From Oscillospiraceae bacterium (GTDB lineage: Bacteria > Bacillota > Clostridia > Oscillospirales > Ruminococcaceae): 64,000 nt of DNA. The DNA is taken from the NCBI GenBank assembly GCA_009778065.1, contig WRKM01000004.1, forward strand, positions 46,720 through 110,719. The letters run 5' to 3'. A program made the translations under genes and the position numbers. Positions 15,410 to 22,844 of the stretch are shown in pieces. Within the stretch, counting starts at the first letter, position 1; each line of letters opens with the position of its first letter. The notes beneath the pieces were generated by a model. The model saw only the letters and a program-made list of their open reading frames with translations, searched no databases and was not told the origin of the DNA.

Positions 15410-15818
15410 TCCCGAACAAACAATCGGAAACTTAATCGACAAGCAGGGTGTGTCGTTCATCGGCTCTGTCGATTCGGACGGTTTCCCGAATATGAAAGCG
15501 ATGTTACCGCCGCGAAAACGTGACGGAATCAAGGAATTTTGGTTCTCGACCAACACGTCGTCAATGCGTGTGTCGCAATATCGCGAGAATCCGAAAGCCT
15601 GTATTTATTTCATGGACAAGCGATTTTTCCGCGGCGTAATGCTGAAAGGCAGGGCGGAAGTTTTGGAGGACAGCGAGTCTAAAGAGATGATTTGGCGCGA
15701 GGGCGACAAGATGTATTATTCCGCAGGAGTGACCGACCCCGATTACTGCGTGTTGAAGTTTACGGCAGAAACAGGGCGGTTTTACAGCAATTTCAAGAGC
15801 GAGGATTTTGAGGTATGA
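15399..15818 (+). CDS. pyridoxamine 5'-phosphate oxidase-like protein (second)
   Basis: 139 residues from ATG 15399 (15402 also possible), behind AGGGGGGAAG. Split-barrel flavoprotein: NLIDKQGVSFIGSVDSDGFP, KAMLPPRKRDGIKEFWFSTN, YRENPKACIYFMDKRFFRG, DPDYCVLKFTAETGRFYSNF. A different subgroup from the protein at 12111. Its last ~50 bases recur at 13768 and at the end of the next gene. ATGA overlap with the following methyltransferase indicates coupled translation. Confidence 0.8.
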   Translation: MMRNPEQTIGNLIDKQGVSFIGSVDSDGFPNMKAMLPPRKRDGIKEFWFSTNTSSMRVSQYRENPKACIYFMDKRFFRGVMLKGRAEVLEDSESKEMIWREGDKMYYSAGVTDPDYCVLKFTAETGRFYSNFKSEDFEV

Positions 15819-16498
15819 ATAACACAGAGAAATTTTCCGGTAAAGGCGCGGTTTACGCACAGGCTCGTCCGAGTTATCCCCAAGCGGCGATTGATTACAT
15901 TTGCAAATTCATCACCCCCGATTCCGTTGTCGCCGATATAGGCGCAGGGACAGGAAAATTCACGGAATTACTCGCCAAACGCAATTACAATATGTTTGCG
16001 GTTGAGCCTAATTCGGATATGCACGAACAACTTGAAATAACATTAAAACCCTTCCCGAATGTGAAAATAATCAACAGCACAGCGGAAGCGACAACGCTTC
16101 CCGACAACAGCGTTGACTTGATAACAGTCGCACAGGCGTTGCATTGGTTTGACCCCGACAAATTCCGTGCGGAATGTCGGAGAATCGGAAAAGAAAATGT
16201 GCGTGTAATCGCGATTTATAACCAAACGCCCGGCGGTAGCAGCGTGGGACACAGCAAATTATCAACAGATGTGTTTTTTGAAAATCCGACTATTCGTGAA
16301 TTTCCGAACTCTGTATTCTATACGCGGGAAAAGTGGATTCAATACATGACTTCGCACTCCCACGACCCATTGCCGACAGACCCGAATTATGAAACGCATA
16401 TCGCCGAGGCAAACGCAATATTCGATAAAGAGAATGAAAACGGACTGCTTCGTAGAGATGTGATGACTAAAGTTTACAGCGAGGATTTTGAGGTATGA
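15815..16498 (+). CDS. class I SAM-dependent methyltransferase (second)
   Basis: 227 residues, COG2226/Methyltransf_11 type: EKFSGKGAVYAQARPSYPQA, VVADIGAGTGKFTELLAKRN, VEPNSDMHEQLE, DLITVAQALHWFDPDKF. The C-terminal residues SEDFEV are encoded by the same bases (GCGAGGATTTTGAGGTATGA) that end the preceding oxidase, so the natural tail may have been replaced. Substrate unknown. ATGA overlaps at both ends. Confidence 0.85.
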   Translation: MNNTEKFSGKGAVYAQARPSYPQAAIDYICKFITPDSVVADIGAGTGKFTELLAKRNYNMFAVEPNSDMHEQLEITLKPFPNVKIINSTAEATTLPDNSVDLITVAQALHWFDPDKFRAECRRIGKENVRVIAIYNQTPGGSSVGHSKLSTDVFFENPTIREFPNSVFYTREKWIQYMTSHSHDPLPTDPNYETHIAEANAIFDKENENGLLRRDVMTKVYSEDFEV

Positions 16499-16998
16499 AT
16501 GTGATAATTAAACACGCCAACCGTGACGAAATATATGAAATCGCCGTCTTTTTAGACTCGTGTTGGAAGTCGGAATATCGCGGTATTATTGCAGACGATT
16601 ATCTTGATTCAATGTCAAGTGATGAGCGATACAAAGCTTTGCTAAAACGCTTTGACGAGAACGCCTCGGACTTTCTGATTATGAAGGAAAATGACTGTTT
16701 AATAGGAGCGGCTGTTTTTGGAAAATCGTTTATTGAGGGCTTTGAAAACGGCGGCGAAATTTCAGCGATTTATCTGCGTAAAGACTACATCGGTAAAGGT
16801 TACGGTCATAAATTGATTGCAGAAATTGAACAAAAACTCGCCGAAAAATGTTACCCGTATTTTATTCTTGATGTACTGAAAAATAACATACGCGCATTTG
16901 AATTTTATACTAAACATGGGTATGAAAATGTCGCAGAGCGTTCGTTTAAAATGGGTGAAAAAGATTATCCGATTGTTATAATGCAAAAAATTATTTAA
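16495..16998 (+). CDS. GNAT-family N-acetyltransferase
   Basis: 167 residues. Start NVIIKHANRDEIYEIAVFLD; EISAIYLRKDYIGKGYGHKL is the acetyl-CoA loop; NNIRAFEFYTKHGYENVAER is the C-terminal motif. Resembles the RimI-like or YjcK-like small acetyltransferases; substrate unknown. Coupled to the methyltransferase by ATGA overlap. Confidence 0.85.
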   Translation: MNVIIKHANRDEIYEIAVFLDSCWKSEYRGIIADDYLDSMSSDERYKALLKRFDENASDFLIMKENDCLIGAAVFGKSFIEGFENGGEISAIYLRKDYIGKGYGHKLIAEIEQKLAEKCYPYFILDVLKNNIRAFEFYTKHGYENVAERSFKMGEKDYPIVIMQKII

Positions 16999-17012
16999 AG
17001 GAGCATTGCACC

Positions 17013-17354
17013 ATGACAAATTATACAATAATCACCACAACCTACCCCGATAAAATTGCGGCAAAACATACCGCAAAACTGCTCGTAGAGCAGAGATTGG
17101 CGGCGTGTGTTCAGCTTTTACCGATTGAAAGCATATACTCGTGGCAGGGTGAAATCTGTGATGAAAATGAAGTTATGCTATTGATTAAATCGCGGGCTGA
17201 TTTGTTTGACAAAATCGCCGTGCTTATTAAAGAAAATCACACTTATGAAGTGCCGGAAATTGTACAGATTCCGATTACGGGAGGTTCGGCGGCGTATTTA
17301 GGGTGGATTGGCGAATGGGCTGGCGAAAGAATTGGAAAGTGTACGGGGGATTAG
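17013..17354 (+). CDS. cutA: CutA1 divalent-cation tolerance protein
   Basis: 113 residues, normal CutA1 length. YTIITTTYPDKIAAKHTAKL, VEQRLAACVQLLPIESIYSW, WQGEICDENEVMLLIKSRAD and TYEVPEIVQIPI are the family signature. It forms very stable trimers; a copper-tolerance role is known from E. coli but the general role is unsettled. AAAGGAG precedes the ATG. Confidence 0.9.
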   Translation: MTNYTIITTTYPDKIAAKHTAKLLVEQRLAACVQLLPIESIYSWQGEICDENEVMLLIKSRADLFDKIAVLIKENHTYEVPEIVQIPITGGSAAYLGWIGEWAGERIGKCTGD

Positions 17355-17358
17355 AGTA

Positions 17359-17751
17359 ATGCAGGAATTAATAGTAAAAAAATCCCGCTTTATTTCATAT
17401 GCAAAGCAAGTTGACAGTGAGGAATCCGCTAAAGCCTACATCGCCGAAATCACGCGGGGACATAAGAAAGCACGGCACATTACGTTTGCTTATCTGATAG
17501 CACAATACCCCGCCGAAGGCGGATTGCCTGCGGTGACTCACTGCCGTCACAGCGATGACGGCGAACCCCACGGAACAGCGGGACTACCGCTTATGAACTC
17601 GATTCAGAGGCGTAATATGGAAAATGTAGTTGTCGTTGTTGTGCGGTATTTCGGCGGAATTTTACTCGGTAAAGGCGGGTTAATCCGCGCTTACGGAAAG
17701 GCGGCGGGATTGGCTTTAGAAGCATTGTCAGAAGAATTAGATAAATGTTAA
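17359..17751 (+). CDS. YigZ/IMPACT (UPF0029) family protein
   Basis: ATG 17359, 4 bases after cutA; GGGGGA at 17345-17350 is the ribosome site. 130 residues: ELIVKKSRFISYAKQVDSEE, ARHITFAYLIA, HSDDGEPHGTAGLPL and VVVVVRYFGGILLGKGGLI. This covers the IMPACT N-domain only; the usual ~70-residue C-terminal ferredoxin-like domain of YigZ (about 205 residues) is missing, and the sequence ends at LEALSEELDKC. A shortened form, last gene of the array. Confidence 0.8.
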   Translation: MQELIVKKSRFISYAKQVDSEESAKAYIAEITRGHKKARHITFAYLIAQYPAEGGLPAVTHCRHSDDGEPHGTAGLPLMNSIQRRNMENVVVVVVRYFGGILLGKGGLIRAYGKAAGLALEALSEELDKC

Positions 17752-17811
17752 TCTTTTTGATTGTAAAAAGTAATATGGTTTTACGAAAAAATATGAACAG
17801 GAGACTAAAAA

Positions 17812-19239
17812 ATGGCAAAGTCTAAAATATGCTTTATCTGCAACGACTGCGGGAATGAGCATTTAAAATGGAGCGGAAAATGCGCGGGTTGCGGTGGGTG
17901 GAATACCCTTGTTGAATTTAAAGAGCGTGATGAGAAGCTATCCGGAACCGTAAGCGGTACGAATTTAAGTCTTCAAACGCTTTCGAGCATTGGAGACAAC
18001 GGCGGCGAAATACGTCACAGCACGGGTATGTCTGAGTTTGACCGCGTATTGGGAGGAAGCTCCTTAGCAGGGGAAAGCTCCTCTGCGAGTGGAGGAGCTG
18101 TCGGCGGGTTAGTTAAAGGCTCATTAGTCCTTATTTCGGGCGACCCGGGGATAGGTAAATCCACATTGCTATTGCAAATCTGCGAGTATTTGAGCAGGAA
18201 TTTGAATGTTCTATATGTTTCGGGCGAAGAAAGTGAACGGCAGATTAAGCTTCGCGCAGACAGGCTCGGTATAAATCCCGAAAATTTATTTTTAGCGGCA
18301 AGTACAGATTGCGAATCAATTATTTGTACCGCTGTCAAGAACAAAATAGACCTACTTATAATAGACTCGATTCAAACTGTTACAATAAGCGGGATTAACT
18401 CGACGGCGGGTAGCGTAACTCAAGTACGCGAATGTACTAATATGCTGATGCGAATGGCGAAAACCGAGGAAATTTCGGTATTTGTGGTCGGACACGTCAA
18501 CAAAGACGGCGGCGTGGCGGGACCGAAAGTGCTTGAGCATATTGTAGATGCGGTACTTTATTTTGAAGGTGATAAACAAGTCGCCTATCGCATACTGCGA
18601 GCCGCAAAAAACAGGTTCGGCTCTACAAATGAAATAGGCGTGTTTGAGATGCGAGATTCGGGACTTGCAGAGGTTCCCAACCCGTCCGCTATGCTTCTTT
18701 CGGGCAGACCCGGCGGAGTCAGCGGAATATCAATACTTTGCACTATGGAGGGTTCGCGACCGATTTTAGCAGAGGTACAAGCACTTGTTACAAAGACAGG
18801 CTTTGGGCAACCTCGACGCGTGGCGAACGGTTTTGATTATAACAGGCTTTGTCTTATTCTCGCGGTTTTAGAAAAACGTACAGGCTTAAATTTCGGGACA
18901 TATGACGTTTATATAAACATAATAGGCGGTTTAAAAGTTGAAGAACGGGCAGCGGATTTAGGGGTCGCACTCGCACTTTATTCAGGCTTAACCGATATCG
19001 TAGTACCTGAGGATTTAGCGGTATTCGGGGAAATCGGACTCGGCGGTGAAATACGCAGTATCTCTAATATTCGTGAGAGGGTGCGTGAATGTAAACGTAT
19101 GGGTTTTGAGCGGATTATAGTTCCGAAAAGCGCGTTGAAAAACCTCGACAAACGCGAAGATTATGGTATAAGCATAACAGGCGCGTCAAATTTAAAACAA
19201 ATGTTCAGCGCGGTTTTTAAGGAAGTTCCAAAAGCTTAG
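17812..19239 (+). CDS. radA: DNA repair protein RadA/Sms
   Basis: 475 residues. C4 zinc finger at residues 7-27 (CFICNDCGNEHLKWSGKCAG), RecA-like ATPase with Walker A GDPGIGKST near residue 110, the RadA-specific KNRFGS near 266, and a Lon-like C-terminal domain. A branch-migration helicase-like factor in recombinational repair. Between VLGG and GLVKGS an in-frame insert of 16 residues is present (see the repeat entry). The last 4 bases overlap the convergent ltaS-like gene. Confidence 0.95.
   Translation: MAKSKICFICNDCGNEHLKWSGKCAGCGGWNTLVEFKERDEKLSGTVSGTNLSLQTLSSIGDNGGEIRHSTGMSEFDRVLGGSSLAGESSSASGGAVGGLVKGSLVLISGDPGIGKSTLLLQICEYLSRNLNVLYVSGEESERQIKLRADRLGINPENLFLAASTDCESIICTAVKNKIDLLIIDSIQTVTISGINSTAGSVTQVRECTNMLMRMAKTEEISVFVVGHVNKDGGVAGPKVLEHIVDAVLYFEGDKQVAYRILRAAKNRFGSTNEIGVFEMRDSGLAEVPNPSAMLLSGRPGGVSGISILCTMEGSRPILAEVQALVTKTGFGQPRRVANGFDYNRLCLILAVLEKRTGLNFGTYDVYINIIGGLKVEERAADLGVALALYSGLTDIVVPEDLAVFGEIGLGGEIRSISNIRERVRECKRMGFERIIVPKSALKNLDKREDYGISITGASNLKQMFSAVFKEVPKA
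18057..18104 (+). repeat. in-frame palindromic insertion inside radA
   Basis: 48 bases encoding SSLAGESSSASGGAVG, absent from the usual RadA sequence at this loop. They contain AGCTCCTC (18077-18084) and GAGGAGCT (18092-18099) as an inverted repeat around seven bases, and another AGCTCCT copy at 18058. It looks like a small palindromic element inserted in a tolerant loop before Walker A. No second copy was noticed in the window. Confidence 0.6.
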
Positions 19240-21020
19240 TCATACACCGAGTATCTGTGTCCCCGTGTTCTGTCATAGGTCAGCATGTCGAATTTCTCAT
19301 TCTGCGGTAAAAATAAACCGACATCCGTATACACGGGAGTGTGTTCAACCATAGATAAAAAGGTGTCGATAAAATCATCGGTAGGCAGACCAATTGCCGA
19401 AATTAATAAATGCGGGAGATAAAACGCAGAAACACAATCTTCGGGGAAAACGCCGTAATCTATATCAAAGTTACTTAAAACTAAATAGGGCTGTATATAA
19501 AACTCATAGCAGTTTTCGGCGGTTATATCAGCCGCAACATACGCGCTTGAATCCGTGCTGAAACTCGGATAATGGTCGCCTACGAATAAAACCGTTGTTG
19601 GCTCCTCGAAAGTCATTATATATTCGTAAAATTCAAACAGCGCATGTGAGGTTTGTTTTATACCCGAAAAGTAATAATCAAGTTCACTGCCGTCAAAATC
19701 CTCGTTGATGTAAGGCATATGATTTTGCATTGTTGTTGCGAAGATGTAGGACGGCGAGTTCGGTTTATAATCTGCGGATTGTCCCTCTAAAATGCTCTGT
19801 ATTTGTTTAAAAACGGTTTCATCGTCAATATAGTTGCCGAAGTACGTAATATCTGTTGTCAAATCCTCGTCAAATATAAGGCGGTCGAAACCGAACTCGG
19901 AATAGACCTTGTCCCGATTATAAAAACCGGCTTTAAAAGGGTGAATATAAAAAGCGGAGTAACCTGCGGTAGAATAAAGTTTTGCAAATGTTTCTTCGGT
20001 TTCCCCGTCAACTTCAATCAAGCTCGGAGGAATCGGAGCGTTGCCCAAGGATTTGAGCGGAAGCCCGAACAAAAGCTCAAACTCCGTCTTAACCGTGTTA
20101 CCGCCAAATGCGGGGACAAAGGACATACCGCTAAAACCATAAGTTTTAAGCTCGTCAAAATCGTCATAAACTCCGTCCGGAACATAAATACCGTCAATCA
20201 AGCGCATATCCGCAAAGCTTTCGGACATTATTACGATTACGTTCGGTTGAACATCATCGCTTTTACGCGGTGTTTTTTTATTACGGTTGCCGCTCAAATA
20301 TTGACTTACTTTTTCAAAACTGTAGTTTTCGGGGGTTTTAGTGAGTCTGCTGAATTCTCGCGAGAGAGATTGGGTCAGATTAGCAATCAGCTTATTCTCT
20401 GTAAATATCTCTCGGGACAAGAACACGTTATTGTCGTCCTCCGTGCTAATTTCAAAAATCGTATACACTAAGCCGTAAACAGGTTCTATAGCAATAAAAA
20501 ACATAAAAATCATTGCAATACTAAAAGACGAGCAGACGGCGAGAAATCTTTTTACGTTAATCTTGATATTCAACAAAAAAATAAGAAAAATGTAAGAAAA
20601 AAGCAATAATCCCCCTATAATCATACCCGCAGTAGGACGAATAACCGCAAAGTCAGACATATTTCCGGCAGTAGCCGACATTTTTAAATCAGATATATTA
20701 AAATGGGTTCCGCTTGATTTAAACTTAAAATACTCAACCACCGCAAAAGTGAAGAATAAAAGCGAACTCACCGCCGCCGCCCACGTAACGCTCCGCGTTA
20801 ACGATACTAAAGCGGTATAAATCATAGACACAACAAGGAAAGAAAATATTATCGTTTTTGGGTTGTTTACGGTAAACGCTAAAATTTTAGACAGGCTGTT
20901 TGTATGTACGGATTCTGTCAAGAACACCAAAAACAAAGGAAACAATATGGCGACTGCTTTTTTAAGGCTTTTGTGCTTCCCTTTATTATTTATTCTTATA
21001 TTTTTAATTCTGTTTATCAT
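19236..21020 (-). CDS. LTA synthase-family sulfatase-fold membrane enzyme
   Basis: Start ATG 21020 overlaps the nagB stop (ATGA); 594 residues. About five membrane helices in the first ~210 residues, then an extracellular alkaline phosphatase/sulfatase domain: VIVIMSESFADMRLIDGIYV (metal Glu), GGNTVKTEFELLFG (nucleophile Thr), HPFKAGFYNRDKVYSEFGFD and LFVGDHYPSFSTD. Enzymes of this class move glycerol phosphate from phosphatidylglycerol to lipoteichoic acid or to other glycans. Which of these applies here is not shown. Confidence 0.85.
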   Translation of the reverse strand: MINRIKNIRINNKGKHKSLKKAVAILFPLFLVFLTESVHTNSLSKILAFTVNNPKTIIFSFLVVSMIYTALVSLTRSVTWAAAVSSLLFFTFAVVEYFKFKSSGTHFNISDLKMSATAGNMSDFAVIRPTAGMIIGGLLLFSYIFLIFLLNIKINVKRFLAVCSSFSIAMIFMFFIAIEPVYGLVYTIFEISTEDDNNVFLSREIFTENKLIANLTQSLSREFSRLTKTPENYSFEKVSQYLSGNRNKKTPRKSDDVQPNVIVIMSESFADMRLIDGIYVPDGVYDDFDELKTYGFSGMSFVPAFGGNTVKTEFELLFGLPLKSLGNAPIPPSLIEVDGETEETFAKLYSTAGYSAFYIHPFKAGFYNRDKVYSEFGFDRLIFDEDLTTDITYFGNYIDDETVFKQIQSILEGQSADYKPNSPSYIFATTMQNHMPYINEDFDGSELDYYFSGIKQTSHALFEFYEYIMTFEEPTTVLFVGDHYPSFSTDSSAYVAADITAENCYEFYIQPYLVLSNFDIDYGVFPEDCVSAFYLPHLLISAIGLPTDDFIDTFLSMVEHTPVYTDVGLFLPQNEKFDMLTYDRTRGHRYSVYD

Positions 21021-21730
21021 GTTAAACAATCCGTCACCACTGTTAAGTTGTTATGAAGCCGTAGAATTGATGCGGGTATTCGCGGTGTAATCGTTCCGAA
21101 AAGAGCCTTTTTTAATATATTTGCTTTATCGTTTCCGCTTACGGCAATGATAATTTTTTTTGCGTGCATTATTGTTTCTATACCCATAGTTATCGCACTC
21201 TTCGGGACGTCTTCGGGGCTTTCAAAAAACCTTGAATTAGCCTTTATAGTCTGCTCTGCTAAGTGAACGTGATGCGTCAGGGCTTTAAATTCCTCATCGG
21301 GTTCGTTAAAACCTATGTGTCCGTTATGCCCCATTCCGAGGAGCTGTAAATCAATACCGCCGAGACTTTTAATAAGAGCTTCATACCCTTTGGCTTCTGC
21401 GTCAAGACTTTCCGCCATGCCGTTCGGGACATGGGTTTTGGCTTTGTCGATGTTTATATGGTTGAAAAGATTTTCGTCCATAAAACGGCGGTAGCTTTCG
21501 GGATTATCCGGCGGCAACCCGCAGTATTCGTCAAGATTTACCGACGTTATCTCCGAAAAGTCAATTTCACCTGATTCATATGCCCGAACCAATAATTTAT
21601 ACGCACCGACAGGCGTCGAGCCTGTGGCAAGACCGAGTACGCACTTCGGCTTTTCTCTAATCTCCGCCGCGATTAAATCGGCGACCTCGCGGCTTAGTTG
21701 TTCATAATTCTCGACTTTAATAATTCTCAT
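21017..21730 (-). CDS. nagB: glucosamine-6-phosphate deaminase
   Basis: 237 residues. Landmarks: LGLATGSTPVGAYKLLV, SVNLDEYCGLPPDNPESYRR, QLLGMGHNGHIGFNEP and VSGNDKANILKKALFG. Converts glucosamine 6-phosphate to fructose 6-phosphate and ammonia. ATGA overlaps couple it to mscL upstream and the LTA synthase-like gene downstream, an unusual operon linking amino-sugar catabolism and cell-envelope genes. Confidence 0.95.
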   Translation of the reverse strand: MRIIKVENYEQLSREVADLIAAEIREKPKCVLGLATGSTPVGAYKLLVRAYESGEIDFSEITSVNLDEYCGLPPDNPESYRRFMDENLFNHINIDKAKTHVPNGMAESLDAEAKGYEALIKSLGGIDLQLLGMGHNGHIGFNEPDEEFKALTHHVHLAEQTIKANSRFFESPEDVPKSAITMGIETIMHAKKIIIAVSGNDKANILKKALFGTITPRIPASILRLHNNLTVVTDCLT

Positions 21731-22224
21731 AAAGAATCCTCCTGTTTGTTTTTAAGCAAATCTCTGATTTCTTCTAAAAGTAAAATTTCAGCACTCTTTT
21801 CCGGTACAGACGGTAAGTCGCTCTCGTTTGTCTTTTTTTCAGACTCCATCTTACCCTTAAGGGTATTTAAAAATTTAATAAGTGTAAATACGCAAACCGC
21901 AATAATAAGAAAATTAATCACCGATTGTATAAACAGACCGTAGGTGAAAACGGGACGTTCAACATTCGGATAAAAGCTCGGCAGGGTTATTTTGAGCGAA
22001 GAAAAGTCAATACCGCCAATAACTACGCCGATAAAAGGCGTGATTATATCTTTTACAGCAGAGTTCACAATCGCAGTAAAGGACGAGCCTATGACGATAC
22101 CGACAGCAAGATCCATTACGCTCCCGCGTGAGATAAATTCTCTGAACTCCTTCATTACAGAGAATTTGAGCTTTATTTTTTTATTTTCGGATTCCTTTTT
22201 GTCATGTTTTCCTTTTTTCACCAT
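21727..22224 (-). CDS. mscL: large-conductance mechanosensitive channel MscL
   Basis: 165 residues. MKEFREFISRGSVMDLAVGI and GIVIGSSFTAIVNSAVKDII form the amphipathic helix and TM1; TM2 is LFIQSVINFLIIAVCVFTLI; the C-terminal bundle ends EILLLEEIRDLLKN. An N-terminal Lys-rich extension of ~23 residues precedes the normal start (MKEF); the ribosome site AGGAGG sits before the longer start. Pentameric pressure-release channel. Confidence 0.95.
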   Translation of the reverse strand: MVKKGKHDKKESENKKIKLKFSVMKEFREFISRGSVMDLAVGIVIGSSFTAIVNSAVKDIITPFIGVVIGGIDFSSLKITLPSFYPNVERPVFTYGLFIQSVINFLIIAVCVFTLIKFLNTLKGKMESEKKTNESDLPSVPEKSAEILLLEEIRDLLKNKQEDSL

Positions 22225-22252
22225 AGAAACGAACCTCCTGTCAGTATATACT

Positions 22253-22281
22253 ATTATAATATATTTTTATGATTTAGTCAA
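22253..22281 (-). promoter_or_regulatory. promoter of mscL-nagB-ltaS operon
   Basis: On the minus strand TTGACT (22281-22276), 17 bases and TATAAT (22258-22253), about 28 bases before the mscL start. Confidence 0.8.
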
Positions 22282-22440
22282 TTCACAAAATTCGACAAAA
22301 ATAATAGAATGAATTAGGCGGTTGTATTGAATAATTACCGCTGACGATGTTAAAAATAAACATAACAACGCGCTACATAAATAAAAAATGCGGTGCGTGG
22401 AGGTTTTATTACTGAAAAAATAACGGAAAGGAAACAAATT

Positions 22441-22791
22441 ATGTACATTAAACGCGGCGAAATCTACTATGCCGATTTAAGTCCGGTAGTCGGCTCTGAG
22501 CAGGGCGGAATGAGACCGGTGCTGATTGTGCAAAACGATGTGGGGAACAAGCATAGCCCTACAGTTATTGCGGCGGCAATCACCAGCCAAAAAGAGAAAT
22601 CGAAGCTACCGACCCATATAGCCTTAAACTCACAAAACTGCGGATTGGCAAAGGATTCTGTAGTGCTTCTTGAACAGGTACGTACTATAGATAAAAAACG
22701 CTTGAAAGAGCGAATGGGAGAACTTGACCATACTTCTATGACACGGGTCGATACAGCTCTCGGCGTGAGCTTCGGGCTGAACATGCAGTGA
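22441..22791 (+). CDS. MazF/PemK-type endoribonuclease toxin
   Basis: ATG 22441 behind GGAAAGGAAAC; 116 residues, usual EndoA/MazF length. [47 protein letters not shown] and [19 protein letters not shown] are the family signature; the conserved Arg of GxxRP and the Thr/Ser before AAIT are present. An mRNA-cleaving ribonuclease. No antitoxin (MazE, ribbon-helix-helix) frame is visible in the ~210 bases upstream or after it, so the partner is elsewhere or missing. Confidence 0.9.
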   Translation: MYIKRGEIYYADLSPVVGSEQGGMRPVLIVQNDVGNKHSPTVIAAAITSQKEKSKLPTHIALNSQNCGLAKDSVVLLEQVRTIDKKRLKERMGELDHTSMTRVDTALGVSFGLNMQ

Positions 22792-22812
22792 GTAAAGAAG
22801 ATAATAAAATTT

Positions 22813-22839
22813 ACGGGACGATGAGTACCATCGTCCCGT
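22813..22839. terminator. bidirectional terminator
   Basis: Perfect 11-base arms ACGGGACGATG (22813-22823) and CATCGTCCCGT (22829-22839) with a 5-base loop, between the convergent mazF and hybrid-kinase genes. Short T runs on both sides are weak, but the stem is strong. Confidence 0.8.
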
Positions 22840-22844
22840 TTGAC

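Noticed and set aside
689..17751. Integron-like cassette array
   Set aside because: The run of small same-strand genes looks like a cassette array, but I find no attC-type imperfect palindromes at gene ends, no integrase gene and no repeated spacer of constant form.
17752..17811. Terminator before radA
   Set aside because: CTTTTTGATTGTAAAAAG can fold, but the stem has a single GC pair and no T run follows.
19803..20471. 222-residue plus-strand frame inside the LTA synthase-like gene
   Set aside because: Antisense shadow of a clear sulfatase-fold gene, no ribosome site, no family.
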